DNA of 64,000 bases from Psychromonas sp. MB-3u-54 (GCF_002836415.1 NZ_PJBP01000174.1:1-64000); one strand, 5' to 3'. Positions 8,529 through 18,495 are shown, counted from the stretch's first letter. The notes: generated by a model from the sequence alone, not told the origin. Made by a program: numbers and translations.

Positions 8529-9005
8529 TAAATCGGACACCTATACTTTTTTACGAATAATCCAACCAATGCGGCTACGAAAATTTCCGTACGTTTTTCT
8601 TGTTTGCTCGATGACTTTAGCAAAGGAAATCATGGAGCGAATTGAACGCCAGTTCAGGCTCATGAGCGGGCTAAGCTCTGCGTGCCCTTGTTGATTTCAT
8701 TAGGCTCGGCTCTGCACATGGATGTGCTGTCCGAGCCGGTGCGTTAAGAAGTTATTGAGCAGACAAGAATAAAAAAACGTCTAGGCGAATTGAACGGCAG
8801 TTCAGGATTATGAGCGGGACAGGCTCTGACGGCCCCTGTATACGGCATTCTTTTGGTTACTTTTCTTTTGCTGTTGAGAGAGCATGACTCCCTCGAACTG
8901 CGAAACTGCGTTTCGGTTTCTCATCATCTACCCGCCATCAAAAGCGGAATACCAACAAAGAAAGTTAAACCAAGCGCTTACAAGCGAAGGCCAACAAAAA
9001 AACCA
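8529..9005 (+). repeat. Mosaic dispersed repeat, copy B1
   Basis: This is the fullest copy of the family, starting near AAATCGGACACC and running to the block AAGCGCTTACAAGCGAAGGC. It has the same blocks as A1 in opposite orientation, so A1/A2 and B1-B3 form inverted repeats around the toxin-antitoxin pair. No uninterrupted reading frame covers it. The 8347-8528 gap between the toxin gene and this copy shows nothing I recognise. Confidence 0.75.
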
Positions 9006-9318
9006 ATGTGGCTACGAAAAATAACTGGAAACCCATACTTTTTTACGAATAATCCAACCAATGCGGCAACGAGATTCCTTCCATTTTTCTTGCAATGAAC
9101 GAACGTTTTAGCAACAGAATCATGGAGCGACAAATTTGTCCGGAAAAAATTTTGAACGTTGGAATTTACGACAACGACCTGAAAGGCGTAGGGCATGACG
9201 TCCGGAGTCATTTACGCCAGTTCAGGCTTATGAGCGGGCTAAGCTCTGCGTGCCCTTGTTGATTTCATTAAGTTCGGCTCTGCACGGATGTGCTGTCCGA
9301 ACTGGTGCGTTAAACAAT
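9006..9318 (+). repeat. Mosaic dispersed repeat, copy B2 (variant)
   Basis: The copy starts with the same TACGAATAATCCAACCAATG block. It then carries a variant module (TGAACGTTGGAATTTACGAC, CCTGAAAGGCGTAGGGCA) that is shared with copy C near 11210-11250 but absent from B1. It returns to the common AGTTCAGGCTTATGAGCGGG and GGATGTGCTGTCCGAACTGG blocks. The alternation of modules shows that copies recombine or insert into one another. Confidence 0.7.
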
Positions 9319-9672
9319 AAATTGGACACCCATACCTTTTTACAAATAATCTAACCAATGCGGCTACGAAAATTTCCGTACGTTTTTCTTGCTCAATCAA
9401 TTCCTTTAGCAAGTGGAAACATGGATGTTTCTACTAAGTTCGGCTCTGCACATGGATGTGCTGTCCGGACTGGTGCGTTAAAAAGGGATTTATTTAGCAA
9501 GATAAAAAAACGTCTCGGAACGGCACTCTTTTGGTTACTTTTCTCTTGCTGTTGAGAGAAAAGTAACCCGCCGTCAAAAGCGGAATACCAACAAATAACG
9601 TTAAACCAAGCGCTTACAAGCGAAGGCCAACAAACAAGCCAAATAGGTTAGGCATTTCCACGCGGAGCGTAA
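9319..9672 (+). repeat. Mosaic dispersed repeat, copy B3 (internally deleted)
   Basis: The copy begins at AAATTGGACACCCATACC. It lacks part of the middle and ends with AAGCGCTTACAAGCGAAGGC and AAATAGGTTAGGCATTTCCA. The latter right-hand end is identical in copy C (about 11428-11447). Both right ends lie within about 30 bases of a Rho-independent terminator. Confidence 0.7.
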
Positions 9673-9673
9673 T

Positions 9674-9712
9674 GAAAAAAAAATAAAAAAAGCCCCACTT
9701 TTAGGTGAGGCT
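9674..9712 (-). terminator. Rho-independent terminator downstream of the DHH gene
   Basis: On the minus strand AGCCTCAC (9712-9705) pairs with GTGGGGCT (9698-9691) and is followed by a long T-rich tract (9690-9674). It is about 180 bases beyond the stop of the minus-strand gene at 9891-10823. Confidence 0.75.
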
Positions 9713-9821
9713 GATAAAAAATAGCGGGACACCCATCTAATTGCTAATGTTTACGCTAGATATCGCTTTTAAAGGAAGTCATCGGAGAGGTTTGTTGGGC
9801 TGTCATTATGAAGATAAATGT

Positions 9822-9860
9822 CTCCTTCGAGAAAAAGTAAAGTAGCTTTAATCGAAGGAG
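9822..9860. repeat. Perfect 9-bp inverted repeat after the DHH gene
   Basis: CTCCTTCGA (9822-9830) and TCGAAGGAG (9852-9860) are exact complements around a 21-base loop, 30 bases beyond the DHH gene stop. On the plus strand four T residues follow. It could be a weak terminator or a binding site; its role is unclear. Confidence 0.6.
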
Positions 9861-9890
9861 TTTTATGATCATTTATCGTTTATAAAATGG

Positions 9891-10823
9891 TTAACCATCT
9901 GCATTAATAGCTGAAATTAGTTCTGCAAGACTAGCTTCACTTTGATCATGTGGAACTTGACAAGTCCCCGCTGCATTATGTCCGCCACCATTGTATTTAA
10001 GCATTAATTCGCCAACATTGGTTTTTGAACTGCGATCAAAAATAGATTTACCGGTAGCAAAAACAGTATTTTTCTTTTTAAGACCCCACATAATATGAAT
10101 TGAAATATTACATTGTGGAAATAATGCATAAATAACAAAACGATTACCTGAGTAGATAATTTCCTCTTCTCTTAAATCAAGAGTAACTAAGTTACCATGC
10201 ACCGTAGCACAACGTTTAATCTGTTCTTTAAATTTTTCTTCGTGCTCAAAGTAAAGATCGGTTCGTTCTTTAATATCAGGAAGTTCTAGTAACTGGTCAA
10301 TGCTGTGATCTTTCCCAAATTCAATTAGATCCATCATGAGTTCATAATTTGAGATACGAAAATTTCTGAAGCGACCTAAACCCGTTCGAGAATCCATAAT
10401 AAAATTGAGCAGTTCCCAGCGTTTAGCATGTAACACTTCTTCTTTATTGAATTGAGCAGAGTCAGCTTTATCGACTGCATTCATCATACTTTTCCAGCTA
10501 GCGGGGAAGGTTTTTTCTCCGCCGTAATAATCGTAAACAACGCGAGCAGCTGAAGGAGCATCAGGATCGATAATATGATTATCTCGTTTTTCATTACGAA
10601 GTGTTTCACTATAATGATGATCAAAGGAAAGATGAACACCATCAACATAAGGTAAGTTGGTCGAAATATCATCTGACCCTATTTCAATAATCCCGTCTTG
10701 CATATCTTTGGGGTGAACAAAGAGAATGTCGTCAACTAAATTAATATTTTTGAGTAAAATGGCACACACTAAACCATCAAAATCACTACGAGTAACTAAA
10801 CGATATTTTTTCTTGTCCGACAT
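9891..10823 (-). CDS. DHH-family phosphoesterase (exopolyphosphatase-like)
   Basis: This 310-aa protein has the DHH phosphoesterase core. Metal-binding residues are in RSDFDG (D14, D16) and SFDHH (D68-H70), and the DHHA1 C-terminal motif is GGGHNAAGTCQV near residues 278-290. The family hydrolyses phosphodiester or phosphoanhydride bonds (nanoRNA, cyclic dinucleotides, pyrophosphate, polyphosphate). This subgroup is usually annotated as exopolyphosphatase-related, without direct proof of substrate. It is transcribed alone and is surrounded by dispersed repeats. Substrate cannot be decided from the sequence. Confidence 0.8.
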   Translation of the reverse strand: MSDKKKYRLVTRSDFDGLVCAILLKNINLVDDILFVHPKDMQDGIIEIGSDDISTNLPYVDGVHLSFDHHYSETLRNEKRDNHIIDPDAPSAARVVYDYYGGEKTFPASWKSMMNAVDKADSAQFNKEEVLHAKRWELLNFIMDSRTGLGRFRNFRISNYELMMDLIEFGKDHSIDQLLELPDIKERTDLYFEHEEKFKEQIKRCATVHGNLVTLDLREEEIIYSGNRFVIYALFPQCNISIHIMWGLKKKNTVFATGKSIFDRSSKTNVGELMLKYNGGGHNAAGTCQVPHDQSEASLAELISAINADG

Positions 10824-11049
10824 CTATTATCTCCATTAGATATTATTTGTTTTTATTATTAAATATTCACTCTTTATTAAAACATACTATAAGTAGGTTA
10901 ATTAGGGTAGAAAAATCTAAAGTTTAGATAATAAAAATTTCCGTATTAAGTTCGTCCCATCAATAAGTTGGCGTTATATTATCGCAGTGTTGGCGTTAGC
11001 TAATACGCTATATTTGATAAACTTCTCTGTATAACGAATATAACAATAT

Positions 11050-11455
11050 AAATTGGACACCCACAATATAAATTAGAAACCCATACTTTTTTACGAATAA
11101 CCCATCCAATGCGGCTAGGTGATCCCGCTTCCATTTTTCTTGCGCTGCCCAAACGCTTTAGCAACAAAAATCATGGAGCGATAAATTTATCAGGAACAAA
11201 TTTGAACGTTGGAGTTTACGACAACGGCCTGAAAGGCGTAGGGCAGGACGCCGCCGTCATTTACGCCAGTTCAGGCTTATGAGCGGGACAGGCTCTGACT
11301 GTCCCTGTATACGGCCTACTTTTTTTCGGCATTTAGAAGCATAACTTACTCGCCGTCAGGGCGAAAATACCAACAATAAAAGTTAAACCAAGCGCTTACA
11401 AGCGAAGGCCAACAAACAAGCCAAATAGGTTAGGCATTTCCACTCGGAGCGTAAG
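11050..11455 (+). repeat. Mosaic dispersed repeat, copy C
   Basis: This isolated copy has the same orientation as B1-B3. It begins at AAATTGGACACCCAC and has the variant module shared with B2 (CCTGAAAGGCGTAGGGCA). It ends with AAGCGCTTACAAGCGAAGGC and AAATAGGTTAGGCATTTCCA. The interval 10824-11049, which should hold the promoter of the DHH gene, shows no other feature I can support. Confidence 0.75.
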
Positions 11456-11465
11456 GGAAAATAGA

Positions 11466-11493
11466 CAAAAAAAGCCCCGTAAAAACGAGGCTC
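11466..11493 (-). terminator. Rho-independent terminator downstream of lysS
   Basis: On the minus strand GAGCCTCGT pairs with ACGGGGCTTT around a short T-rich loop, and a T run follows (11473-11466). It lies about 55 bases beyond the lysS stop. Dispersed repeat copy C ends just beyond it. Confidence 0.85.
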
Positions 11494-11548
11494 TTATTTT
11501 GAATTTAACTAATAGCGGACAGCTAATGACTGAAAGCTATCTTCACAA

Positions 11549-13066
11549 TTATTTTGCTTGCGGACGCATGTGCGGGAACAACAACACATCACGGATGGTA
11601 TGGCTGTCGGTAAATAACATGACCAGACGGTCGATACCAATACCTTCACCCGCTGTTGGCGGCAAACCGTGCTCCAGTGCAGTGATATAATCCGCATCGT
11701 AGAACATCGCTTCATCATCACCGGATTCTTTCTGAGCAACCTGATCCATGAAACGCTCAGCTTGATCTTGAGAATCATTAAGCTCAGAGAAACCATTAGC
11801 CAGTTCACGTCCGCCCACAAAAAACTCAAAACGGTCGGTCACACTCGGATCTTGATCATTACGACGTGCAAGAGGGGAAACCTCAGCCGGATAAGCCGTT
11901 ATAAAGGTCGGTTGAATCAGTTTGTGTTCCGTTGTTTCTTCAAAGATTTCGGTTAAGACTTTGCCTTCACCCCAGTTCTCTTTGATATTCACATTAAAAC
12001 GTTCGGCTAAGGCTTTAAGGCTTGCCATACTTTCAAGTTCGACAGCTTCGATGCCTTCATTGTATTTCAGGACCGATTCTTTCATGGTAATACGGATAAA
12101 AGGAGCACCAAAATCAAACACTTGATCGCCGTAGTTCACAATGCTTGAACCTAGTACATTTTCTGCAATGCTGCGTAACATCTCTTCCGTCAGGTTCATC
12201 AGATCGATATAATCCGCATAGGCCTGATAAAATTCAATCATGGTAAATTCAGGGTTATGGCGGGTTGAAACGCCCTCGTTACGGAAACTGCGGTTAATTT
12301 CAAATACACGTTCAAAACCACCCACGACTAAACGTTTTAGGTTTAATTCAGGGGCAATACGCAGATACATAGGTAAAGAGAGTGCATTATGGTAAGTTTC
12401 AAAGGGTTTTGCCGCTGCGCCGCCGGGAATAGATTGCAGCATTGGCGTTTCTACTTCCATAAAATCACGATCATTTAAGTACTGACGGATAGCATTAACG
12501 ATTTTATTACGTAACAGAAATGTCTGACGCGAGCTGTCATTAGCAATCAAATCCAGGTAACGCTGACGGTAGCAGGCTTCAGTATCAGAAAGACCATGGA
12601 ATTTATCGGGTAACGGACGCAGTGCTTTAGTTAAAATCCGGATTTCAGTGACTTTAATGCTTAACTCATTAGTTTGGGTTTTAAATAAAACGCCTTTTGC
12701 ACCAATGATATCGCCTAAATCCCATTTTTTAAATTCAGTATTATAGAAACTTTCAGGGAGCTTATCACGGGTAACATAAAGTTGAATCCGACCGCCCATA
12801 TCCTGAATAGTCGCAAAACTTGCTTTACCCATAATACGGCGCATCATCATACGACCGGCAATACTGACTTCAACCGCTAACTCTTCAAGTTCTTCTTTGG
12901 TTTTATCATCATAGCGTGTATGTAAATCATCAGAGATATTTTCACGGCGGAAGTCATTCGGAAATGCTTGTCCCTTTTCACGCATGGCATCTAATTTGGC
13001 CAGACGTTGTGCCATAATGTCATTTAACTCTTGTTGTGGTGCTTCTGTTTTTTTCTGCTCTGACAT
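11549..13066 (-). CDS. lysS: Lysyl-tRNA synthetase (class II)
   Basis: This 505-aa enzyme charges tRNA-Lys and is the same length as E. coli LysS. The N-terminal OB-fold anticodon-binding domain (about residues 65-145) contains [21 protein letters not shown]. The class II catalytic core has motif 2 ([20 protein letters not shown]) and motif 3 ([15 protein letters not shown]). It follows prfB on the same strand, as in E. coli. About 260 bases including an AGCT repeat array separate them. Confidence 0.97.
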   Translation of the reverse strand: MSEQKKTEAPQQELNDIMAQRLAKLDAMREKGQAFPNDFRRENISDDLHTRYDDKTKEELEELAVEVSIAGRMMMRRIMGKASFATIQDMGGRIQLYVTRDKLPESFYNTEFKKWDLGDIIGAKGVLFKTQTNELSIKVTEIRILTKALRPLPDKFHGLSDTEACYRQRYLDLIANDSSRQTFLLRNKIVNAIRQYLNDRDFMEVETPMLQSIPGGAAAKPFETYHNALSLPMYLRIAPELNLKRLVVGGFERVFEINRSFRNEGVSTRHNPEFTMIEFYQAYADYIDLMNLTEEMLRSIAENVLGSSIVNYGDQVFDFGAPFIRITMKESVLKYNEGIEAVELESMASLKALAERFNVNIKENWGEGKVLTEIFEETTEHKLIQPTFITAYPAEVSPLARRNDQDPSVTDRFEFFVGGRELANGFSELNDSQDQAERFMDQVAQKESGDDEAMFYDADYITALEHGLPPTAGEGIGIDRLVMLFTDSHTIRDVLLFPHMRPQAK

Positions 13067-13144
13067 GATATTTCCTATTATCTTCCACTGTAAATTTGGT
13101 TTGTTAATCTGATTCTCGACCCCACGGCATAAAAAGCGGGAGGG

Positions 13145-13318
13145 CTTTGAGCTTCGAGCTTCGAGCTATGAGCTATGGGCTTCGAGCTATGGGCTTCGAG
13201 CTATGGGCTATGAGCTTCGAGCTATGAGCTATGAGCTTCGAGCTTCGAGCTTTGAGCTTTGAGCTTCGAGCTATGAGCTATGAGCTATGGGCTTCGAGCT
13301 TTGAGCTATGAGCTAGCA
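13145..13318. repeat. AGCT repeat array between prfB and lysS
   Basis: Units alternate between GAGCTTC and GAGCTATG or GGGCTTC, nearly all with a period of 7. The array ends 8 bases before the prfB stop codon, so it lies directly 3' of prfB inside a two-gene operon. Its consensus (GAGCTATG/GAGCTTC) differs from those near rnr and rlmB. Confidence 0.88.
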
Positions 13319-13326
13319 ACTCGTCG

Positions 13327-14425
13327 CTACAATCCTGACTTCAAGCTGGCTTCGATAAATTTATCCAGGCCACCGTCCAATACCGCTTGGGTATTACGGC
13401 TCTCAATACCGGTTCTTAAATCTTTGATACGTGCATCATCTAAAACATATGAACGTATTTGACTGCCCCAACCAATATCTGACTTACTGTCTTCACTGAT
13501 CTGTTTTTCGGCATTTTGTTTTTGTAATTCATGTTCATACAATTTGGCTTTCAGCTGCTTCATTGCCTGATCTTTATTCTTATGTTGTGAGCGGTCATTT
13601 TGACACTGCACCACAATATTGGTGGGTACGTGAGTGATACGTACCGCCGATTCGGTTGTATTAACGTGTTGCCCGCCCGCGCCCGATGCACGGTACACAT
13701 CAATGCGTAAATCCGCCGGGTTAATCTGAATATCAATATCATCTTCGATTTCAGGATAGATAAAGGCAGATGCAAATGAAGTATGACGGCGCCCCGATGA
13801 ATCAAAGGGTGATTTTCGGACCAGGCGGTGAACGCCCGTTTCAGTGCGTAACCAGCCAAAAGCATATTCGCCCGTAAAACGAATGGTGGCTCCTTTGATA
13901 CCGGCAACATCACCCGCTGAGACTTCCATCAACTCGGTTTTATAACCATGAGCTTCTCCCCAACGCAGGTACATACGCAGGAGTATATTTGCCCAGTCCT
14001 GAGCTTCTGTACCGCCAGAGCCCGATTGAATATCTAAATAACAGGAGCAGGCATCGTGATTTCCCGAGAACATACGACGGAACTCCAGCACTTCTAATTT
14101 TTTTTCCAGTGCATTTACTTCTTTTTGAGCTTCATCGAAACTGTCCTGATCATTTTCTTCTGTGGCCATCTCAACCAACATTAGAATATCTTCTGTTCCG
14201 GCACTTAACGCATCGATGGTATCAACAACCAATTCTAGGGCACTGCGCTCTTTACCTAATGCCTGCGCGCGTGCAGGTTCACTCCATACTTCAGGTGATT
14301 CTAATTCACGGCACACTTCTTCCAAGCGTTCAGCTTTGGCGTCGTAGTCAAAGATACCCCCGAAGTACTTGTGCGCGCTCAGTTAAATCTTTTACTTTAT
14401 TTAAAATAGGATTTACTTCGAACAT
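13327..14425 (-). CDS. prfB: Peptide chain release factor 2 (programmed +1 frameshift)
   Basis: RF2 is 365 aa after frameshifting, the same length as in E. coli. It terminates translation at UGA and UAA. Translation starts at ATG 14425-14423 ([14 protein letters not shown]), runs 25 codons to a TGA at 14350-14348, and continues in the +1 frame from GAC at 14349. Codon-recognition and catalytic motifs are intact, including GGQ in [16 protein letters not shown]; the SPF anticodon-like motif is visible in [13 protein letters not shown]. The gene is autoregulated, because scarcity of RF2 favours the shift. It lies upstream of lysS in the same orientation. Confidence 0.95.
14347..14361 (-). promoter_or_regulatory. 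RF2 programmed frameshift site
   Basis: The minus strand reads GGGGGTATCTTTGAC from 14361 to 14347. The internal Shine-Dalgarno-like GGGGG, the slippery CTT codon and the in-frame TGA followed by C have the same spacing as in E. coli prfB. The poor termination context TGAC favours slippage of the peptidyl-tRNA by one base. Confidence 0.95.
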
Positions 14426-14870
14426 TAAAAATCTCAATTAGTCTATGGATAAAAATGAGTCGAATTTTAACCAATATGAGCACAAATAAATAGAGTAGAT
14501 CAAAAATAAATATCCTTCGAAACCCAGCCTTAAAAGTTACTGAACGGGTATTTAAGGGGTGTAAGGCCGTCCTAACTTTTGCTCAACGGAGCATAAAGCA
14601 TTCACTTGAATGACCGTTGACGGTACCTAATTCTTTGACATGAAAATTGCTGTTGAGCCCCTTCTTCTTGGCTAATATTTTGCCGTTCTTCTAAAAAACA
14701 AAATTAAGTTGATTTTTTTATCTTTTATTTGATGCAATTATTTGTCATTAAAGTAAAGTTGACTAGCACTAATGCAGGTCATGAATCATGGTCACATGTA
14801 ATCAAGGTTCACCCTCACCCGATACAGGTGGGAAGTGACGCAATTTACCAATTGTATAAAGGAGAAAGTT
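14426..14870. other. Divergent intergenic region between prfB and ilvI
   Basis: This region carries the promoters of prfB (minus) and ilvIH (plus). A candidate hairpin with interrupted arms (CACC/GGTG inside TCAC/GTGA) lies at 14810-14838, shortly before the ilvI ribosome binding site. I see no leader peptide with branched-chain codon runs, so classical attenuation is not supported. In E. coli ilvIH is controlled by Lrp, but no Lrp site can be confirmed by eye here. Confidence 0.5.
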
Positions 14871-16595
14871 ATGGAAATGTTATCCGGCGCCGAGATGGTT
14901 GTCCGATCACTACAAGACGAAGGTATTGAACATATTTTCGGTTACCCTGGTGGTTCAGTATTAGATATTTACGATGCGATTTTTCAATCTGATAAAATTC
15001 AACATTATTTAGTACGTCATGAGCAAGCTGCTGTACATATGGCAGATGCATACTCACGTGCAACCGGTAAAGTGGGTTGTGTACTAGTAACAGCTGGCCC
15101 TGGTGCAACAAACTGTATTACAGGTATTGTAACAGCTTACATGGACTCTATTCCATTAGTTGTGTTATCTGGTCAAGTACCCACCAATTGGATCGGCGAT
15201 GATGCTTTCCAGGAAGCAGATATGATCGGCATCTCGCGTCCCGTGGTAAAACACAGTTTTTCATGCCGTACCGCTGAAGACATTCCAATTGCGATCAAAA
15301 AAGCATTTTATATCGCATCAACAGGCCGTCCCGGACCAGTGGTTATCGATCTTCCAAAAGACGTACAAAGCCCCCTTAACAAATTCCCCTATGAGTATCC
15401 TGAATCCGTTGAACTGCGTTCATACAAACCAACGCTAAGTGGTCATAAAGGGCAAATAAAACGTGCATTAGCCGCTTTATTAGGCGCTAAAAAGCCCGTG
15501 TTTTATGTCGGTGGCGGATCGATTATTGCCAACGCATCAAAACAAGTACTTGAGCTAGCTGAGAAATTAAATTTACCAGTAACTAATACCTTAATGGGTC
15601 TTGGTGCATTTCCAGGTGAACACAAACAATTTATCGGTATGTTAGGCATGCACGGTACTTATGAAGCTAATAACTCAATGCATAACGCAGATCTGATCTT
15701 CTCTGCCGGCGCTCGTTTTGACGATCGAGTAACCAATAATGTTGATAAATTCTGCCCGAATGCAAAAATTATGCAGATAGATATCGATCCAACATCGATT
15801 TCTAAAAACATTCATGCGGACCTGCCAATTGTAGGATCGATTGAAGTTGTACTTCAGCAGATGTTAGACCTACTTGAAGAAACTAAAGCAACGAATGACA
15901 GTGAAAGTATTAATGCTTGGTGGGATCAAATTAATGAATGGCGTGCTAAAGACTGCCTTGCTTACCAAACATCTGAAACACACATCAAGCCACAACAAGT
16001 GATTCAATGTTTATATAAAGTAACCAAAGGGGATGCTATCGTTACTTCTGACGTTGGTCAGCATCAAATGGTTGCCGCACAATATTACCCATTTAAAGAA
16101 CCTCGCCAATGGATCAACTCTGGTGGAGCCGGCACGATGGGCTTTGGTTTACCAGCTGCAATGGGTTGTAAGATAGCATTCCCAGATCGCCCTGTTGTGT
16201 GTGTAACGGGTGATGGCTCTATTCAAATGAATATTCAAGAGTTATCAACCTGCATGCAATACAACATTCCTGTTGTTATCTTGCTATTAAACAACCGTTC
16301 ATTAGGTATGGTAAAACAGTGGCAAAAAATGTTTTATGGCGGTCGCCAATCTCACTCTTATATGGATAGCGTGCCGGATTTCGTTAAATTATCTGAAGCA
16401 TATAACCATATTGGTATCAAAGTTGATACGATTGATCAGCTTGAGCCTGCATTAGAACGTGCATTTGAATTAAAAGATCGCGTGGTCTTTGTTGATGTAG
16501 CTATAGACCCTGAAGAACATGTTTACCCGATGCAAGTTAAGTTCGGCAGTATGCAAGACATGTACCTGAGTCAAACGGAGAGAACCGATGCGTAG
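14871..16595 (+). CDS. ilvI: Acetolactate synthase III large subunit
   Basis: This 574-aa thiamine-diphosphate/FAD enzyme makes acetolactate or acetohydroxybutyrate, the first common step to valine, leucine and isoleucine. The N-terminal PYR domain has the catalytic glutamate in [12 protein letters not shown] (E51). The central domain is followed by the PP domain with the GDGSIQMN...NN thiamine-binding motif. [14 protein letters not shown] matches the E. coli IlvI N-terminus. AAAGGAG at 14858-14864 supports this start over an in-frame GTG 12 codons upstream. It overlaps ilvH by 8 bases. Confidence 0.96.
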   Translation: MEMLSGAEMVVRSLQDEGIEHIFGYPGGSVLDIYDAIFQSDKIQHYLVRHEQAAVHMADAYSRATGKVGCVLVTAGPGATNCITGIVTAYMDSIPLVVLSGQVPTNWIGDDAFQEADMIGISRPVVKHSFSCRTAEDIPIAIKKAFYIASTGRPGPVVIDLPKDVQSPLNKFPYEYPESVELRSYKPTLSGHKGQIKRALAALLGAKKPVFYVGGGSIIANASKQVLELAEKLNLPVTNTLMGLGAFPGEHKQFIGMLGMHGTYEANNSMHNADLIFSAGARFDDRVTNNVDKFCPNAKIMQIDIDPTSISKNIHADLPIVGSIEVVLQQMLDLLEETKATNDSESINAWWDQINEWRAKDCLAYQTSETHIKPQQVIQCLYKVTKGDAIVTSDVGQHQMVAAQYYPFKEPRQWINSGGAGTMGFGLPAAMGCKIAFPDRPVVCVTGDGSIQMNIQELSTCMQYNIPVVILLLNNRSLGMVKQWQKMFYGGRQSHSYMDSVPDFVKLSEAYNHIGIKVDTIDQLEPALERAFELKDRVVFVDVAIDPEEHVYPMQVKFGSMQDMYLSQTERTDA

Positions 16596-17088
16596 TATTA
16601 TTTCAGTATTATTAGAAAATGAACCAGGTGCACTTGCTCGTGTTGTTGGCTTATTTGCACAACGCGCATATAACATCGAGTCATTAACCGTTTCACCAAC
16701 TAACGATTTAACATTATCAAGAATGACGATTACAACTGAAGTTGATTGTAAAGCGACACTTGAGCAAATGATGAAGCAATTACACAAGTTAGTTGACGTG
16801 TTACGTGTTTCTGAATTAACAGAAGGTGCACATGTTGAACGTGAATTACTCTTAATCAAAGTACGTACTTCTAACAATGAAGATCGTGAAGAAGTAAAAC
16901 GTACCTGTGATATTTACCGAGGTCAAATAGTAGACATCACTCAGCATCTTTACACTATTCAATTAACAGGGGCAGGTGTTAAGTTAGATGCGTTTATTGA
17001 TACGATTAATAATGCAAGTGAAATTGTAGAAGTTGTCCGTTCAGGAGTCTGTGGTATTGCGCGCGGTGAAAAAGCATTACGCGGTTAA
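16588..17088 (+). CDS. ilvH: Acetolactate synthase III regulatory subunit
   Basis: This 166-aa regulatory subunit activates IlvI and makes it sensitive to valine. The N-terminal ACT domain ([33 protein letters not shown], about residues 1-75) binds the effector, and a C-terminal domain follows. Its ATG lies within the last codons of ilvI, giving translational coupling and balanced subunit amounts. Confidence 0.96.
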   Translation: MRSIISVLLENEPGALARVVGLFAQRAYNIESLTVSPTNDLTLSRMTITTEVDCKATLEQMMKQLHKLVDVLRVSELTEGAHVERELLLIKVRTSNNEDREEVKRTCDIYRGQIVDITQHLYTIQLTGAGVKLDAFIDTINNASEIVEVVRSGVCGIARGEKALRG

Positions 17089-17116
17089 TACCTAACGAAT
17101 ACCAAAAGAACTATTA

Positions 17117-17152
17117 ATGCAAAGCCCGGCAATCGGGCTTTGCATTTTTTTT
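17117..17152 (+). terminator. Rho-independent terminator after ilvH
   Basis: ATGCAAAGCCCG pairs with CGGGCTTTGCAT around a four-base loop, followed by eight T residues. It ends the ilvIH transcript. Confidence 0.95.
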
Positions 17153-17169
17153 AACTATAAGGCGTTTTT

Positions 17170-17376
17170 ATGTTCGAGCTAGGCGCATTATTACTCTCTG
17201 CTTTTATTCTGTTTATGTTTGGAATATCAGTGATGAGCTTAACCGTTATTGCTGTGATTATAATATTAAGTTTTATTTTATTGGGTGCCATATCATTGAT
17301 CTTTAAATTTGGCTTGTGGATAATATTCGCGGGCGCCATCTATTATTTCTTTTTCGCCAAAAATAAGGACTCTTAA
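17170..17376 (+). CDS. Small inner-membrane protein, PspG-like
   Basis: This 68-aa protein is almost entirely hydrophobic, with two or three membrane segments and a short charged tail (AKNKDS). Its start MFELGALLLSAFILFMFGISVMSL resembles phage-shock protein G (LLFVIGFFVMLMVTGVSLLG in E. coli). PspG is an effector of the Psp envelope-stress response. The match is in pattern and length rather than in strict identity. The next gene begins on the last base of its stop, so the two are co-transcribed. Confidence 0.5.
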   Translation: MFELGALLLSAFILFMFGISVMSLTVIAVIIILSFILLGAISLIFKFGLWIIFAGAIYYFFFAKNKDS

Positions 17377-17813
17377 TGAAAAGCTTGATTTCACTGCTCA
17401 GCGCAGGATTATTACTGATCAGCACGCAACTATTCGCCAGCCCATTAATCATTGAAGATCTTTATATAAGGGCGACACCGCCTAACAGTAAAAACAGCGC
17501 CGCCTTTATGGTGCTCAAAAATGCGCATAAAAAAGAAGTTAAACTAATTGCAGCCGGCAGTGATATCGCAGATCGTGTCGAGTTACATCGGCATATAATG
17601 GATAATGGTTTAATGAAAATGCGTCAGGTTAAAGAGATCATCATTAAGGCAGAAAGCTCGATTGCATTGCAGCCAGGGGGTTATCATGTGATGTTTCTCA
17701 ATCTAAAACAGCCCCTCAAGGAGGGCGAGTCAGTTACACTGTCTTTGTCTTTTGATAACGGCCAGCAACTGATTTTTGATGCGCCGATTAAAAAAATTAA
17801 GATCCACAAATAA
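17376..17813 (+). CDS. Periplasmic copper chaperone, PCuAC family
   Basis: This 145-aa protein begins with a signal peptide (MKSLISLLSAGLLLISTQLFAS). It has the Cu(I)-binding pattern of the PCuAC family: H and M in ELHRHIMDNGLMKM, then H and M in GGYHVMFLNL. Such proteins deliver copper to the CuA centre of cytochrome oxidase from the periplasmic side. The ATG overlaps the preceding stop (TAATG). No oxidase genes are nearby, so the partner must be encoded elsewhere. Confidence 0.85.
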   Translation: MKSLISLLSAGLLLISTQLFASPLIIEDLYIRATPPNSKNSAAFMVLKNAHKKEVKLIAAGSDIADRVELHRHIMDNGLMKMRQVKEIIIKAESSIALQPGGYHVMFLNLKQPLKEGESVTLSLSFDNGQQLIFDAPIKKIKIHK

Positions 17814-17848
17814 TATGCTTAATGCCATTACATAAATAAGGAAATATA

Positions 17849-18472
17849 ATGAAAAAACAGATTGTTACTGCTGTCATTGCAAGCGTTGTCTGCATGCCAA
17901 GCATGGCCATACTCGATCTCGATCTATACACGGGTATTGATTACCGTACCACGAGCACTAGCCAGTCTTTTTCAGAAGAGCTGAAAGACACCAACAACTT
18001 GTCCGGTTACCTTGCGATCGAACATTTCATCCCTATGTTACCCAACGCAAAACTGAAATATTCGGATCTAAGCACTGAAACAGATTCAGGCTCAACAATC
18101 GATAGTTCAACAGCCAATGCGATATTGTATTATCAGCTGTTTGATAATAGTTTGTTCGATTTTGATTTAGGCTTGGCTTATACCCGTCTGGAAAGTGACA
18201 TTGACAATATGAGTAAAAATCTGGGTCAAGCTTATGCCGCAGCAAAACTGCAGATCCCCGGCACTGGCGTACATGCCTTTGCAGAATTGGTAAGCGGCTC
18301 GCTATCAAGTGATAAAGCAACGGATGCCGAACTGGGGCTCGCTTATACTTTCAACCCGGATTCAATTTTAAATCTCGCAGTGCGCGCCGGTTACCGTTAT
18401 CAAGATGCAGAAATCAACAGTTTAAAAATGGAAAATAAAGGCCTTTTCGCCGGATTAGCATTGCACTTTTAA
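17849..18472 (+). CDS. Outer-membrane beta-barrel protein (TIGR04219-like)
   Basis: This 207-aa protein has a signal peptide cleaved after MPSMA and alternating amphipathic strands. It ends in LALHF, with the C-terminal phenylalanine needed for BamA-dependent insertion. Length and pattern (starting LDLDLYTGIDYR) fit a family of small 8-stranded barrels of unknown function common in marine gammaproteobacteria. It starts about 35 bases after the copper chaperone and ends before a terminator, so it may belong to the same transcript. Confidence 0.7.
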   Translation: MKKQIVTAVIASVVCMPSMAILDLDLYTGIDYRTTSTSQSFSEELKDTNNLSGYLAIEHFIPMLPNAKLKYSDLSTETDSGSTIDSSTANAILYYQLFDNSLFDFDLGLAYTRLESDIDNMSKNLGQAYAAAKLQIPGTGVHAFAELVSGSLSSDKATDAELGLAYTFNPDSILNLAVRAGYRYQDAEINSLKMENKGLFAGLALHF

Positions 18473-18495
18473 GCTTAAAGAAAAAAATCAAATTA

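Noticed and set aside
8425-9555. Several short plus-strand frames (for example MERIERQFRLMSGLSSACP, SAHGCAVRTGALK)
   Set aside because: They lie in the dispersed repeat, are interrupted differently in each copy and have no conserved start or length. Similar peptides in other annotations are probably artefacts of the same repeat.
14426-14870. Attenuator leader peptide for ilvIH
   Set aside because: No short frame rich in Ile/Leu/Val codons followed by a terminator/antiterminator pair could be found.
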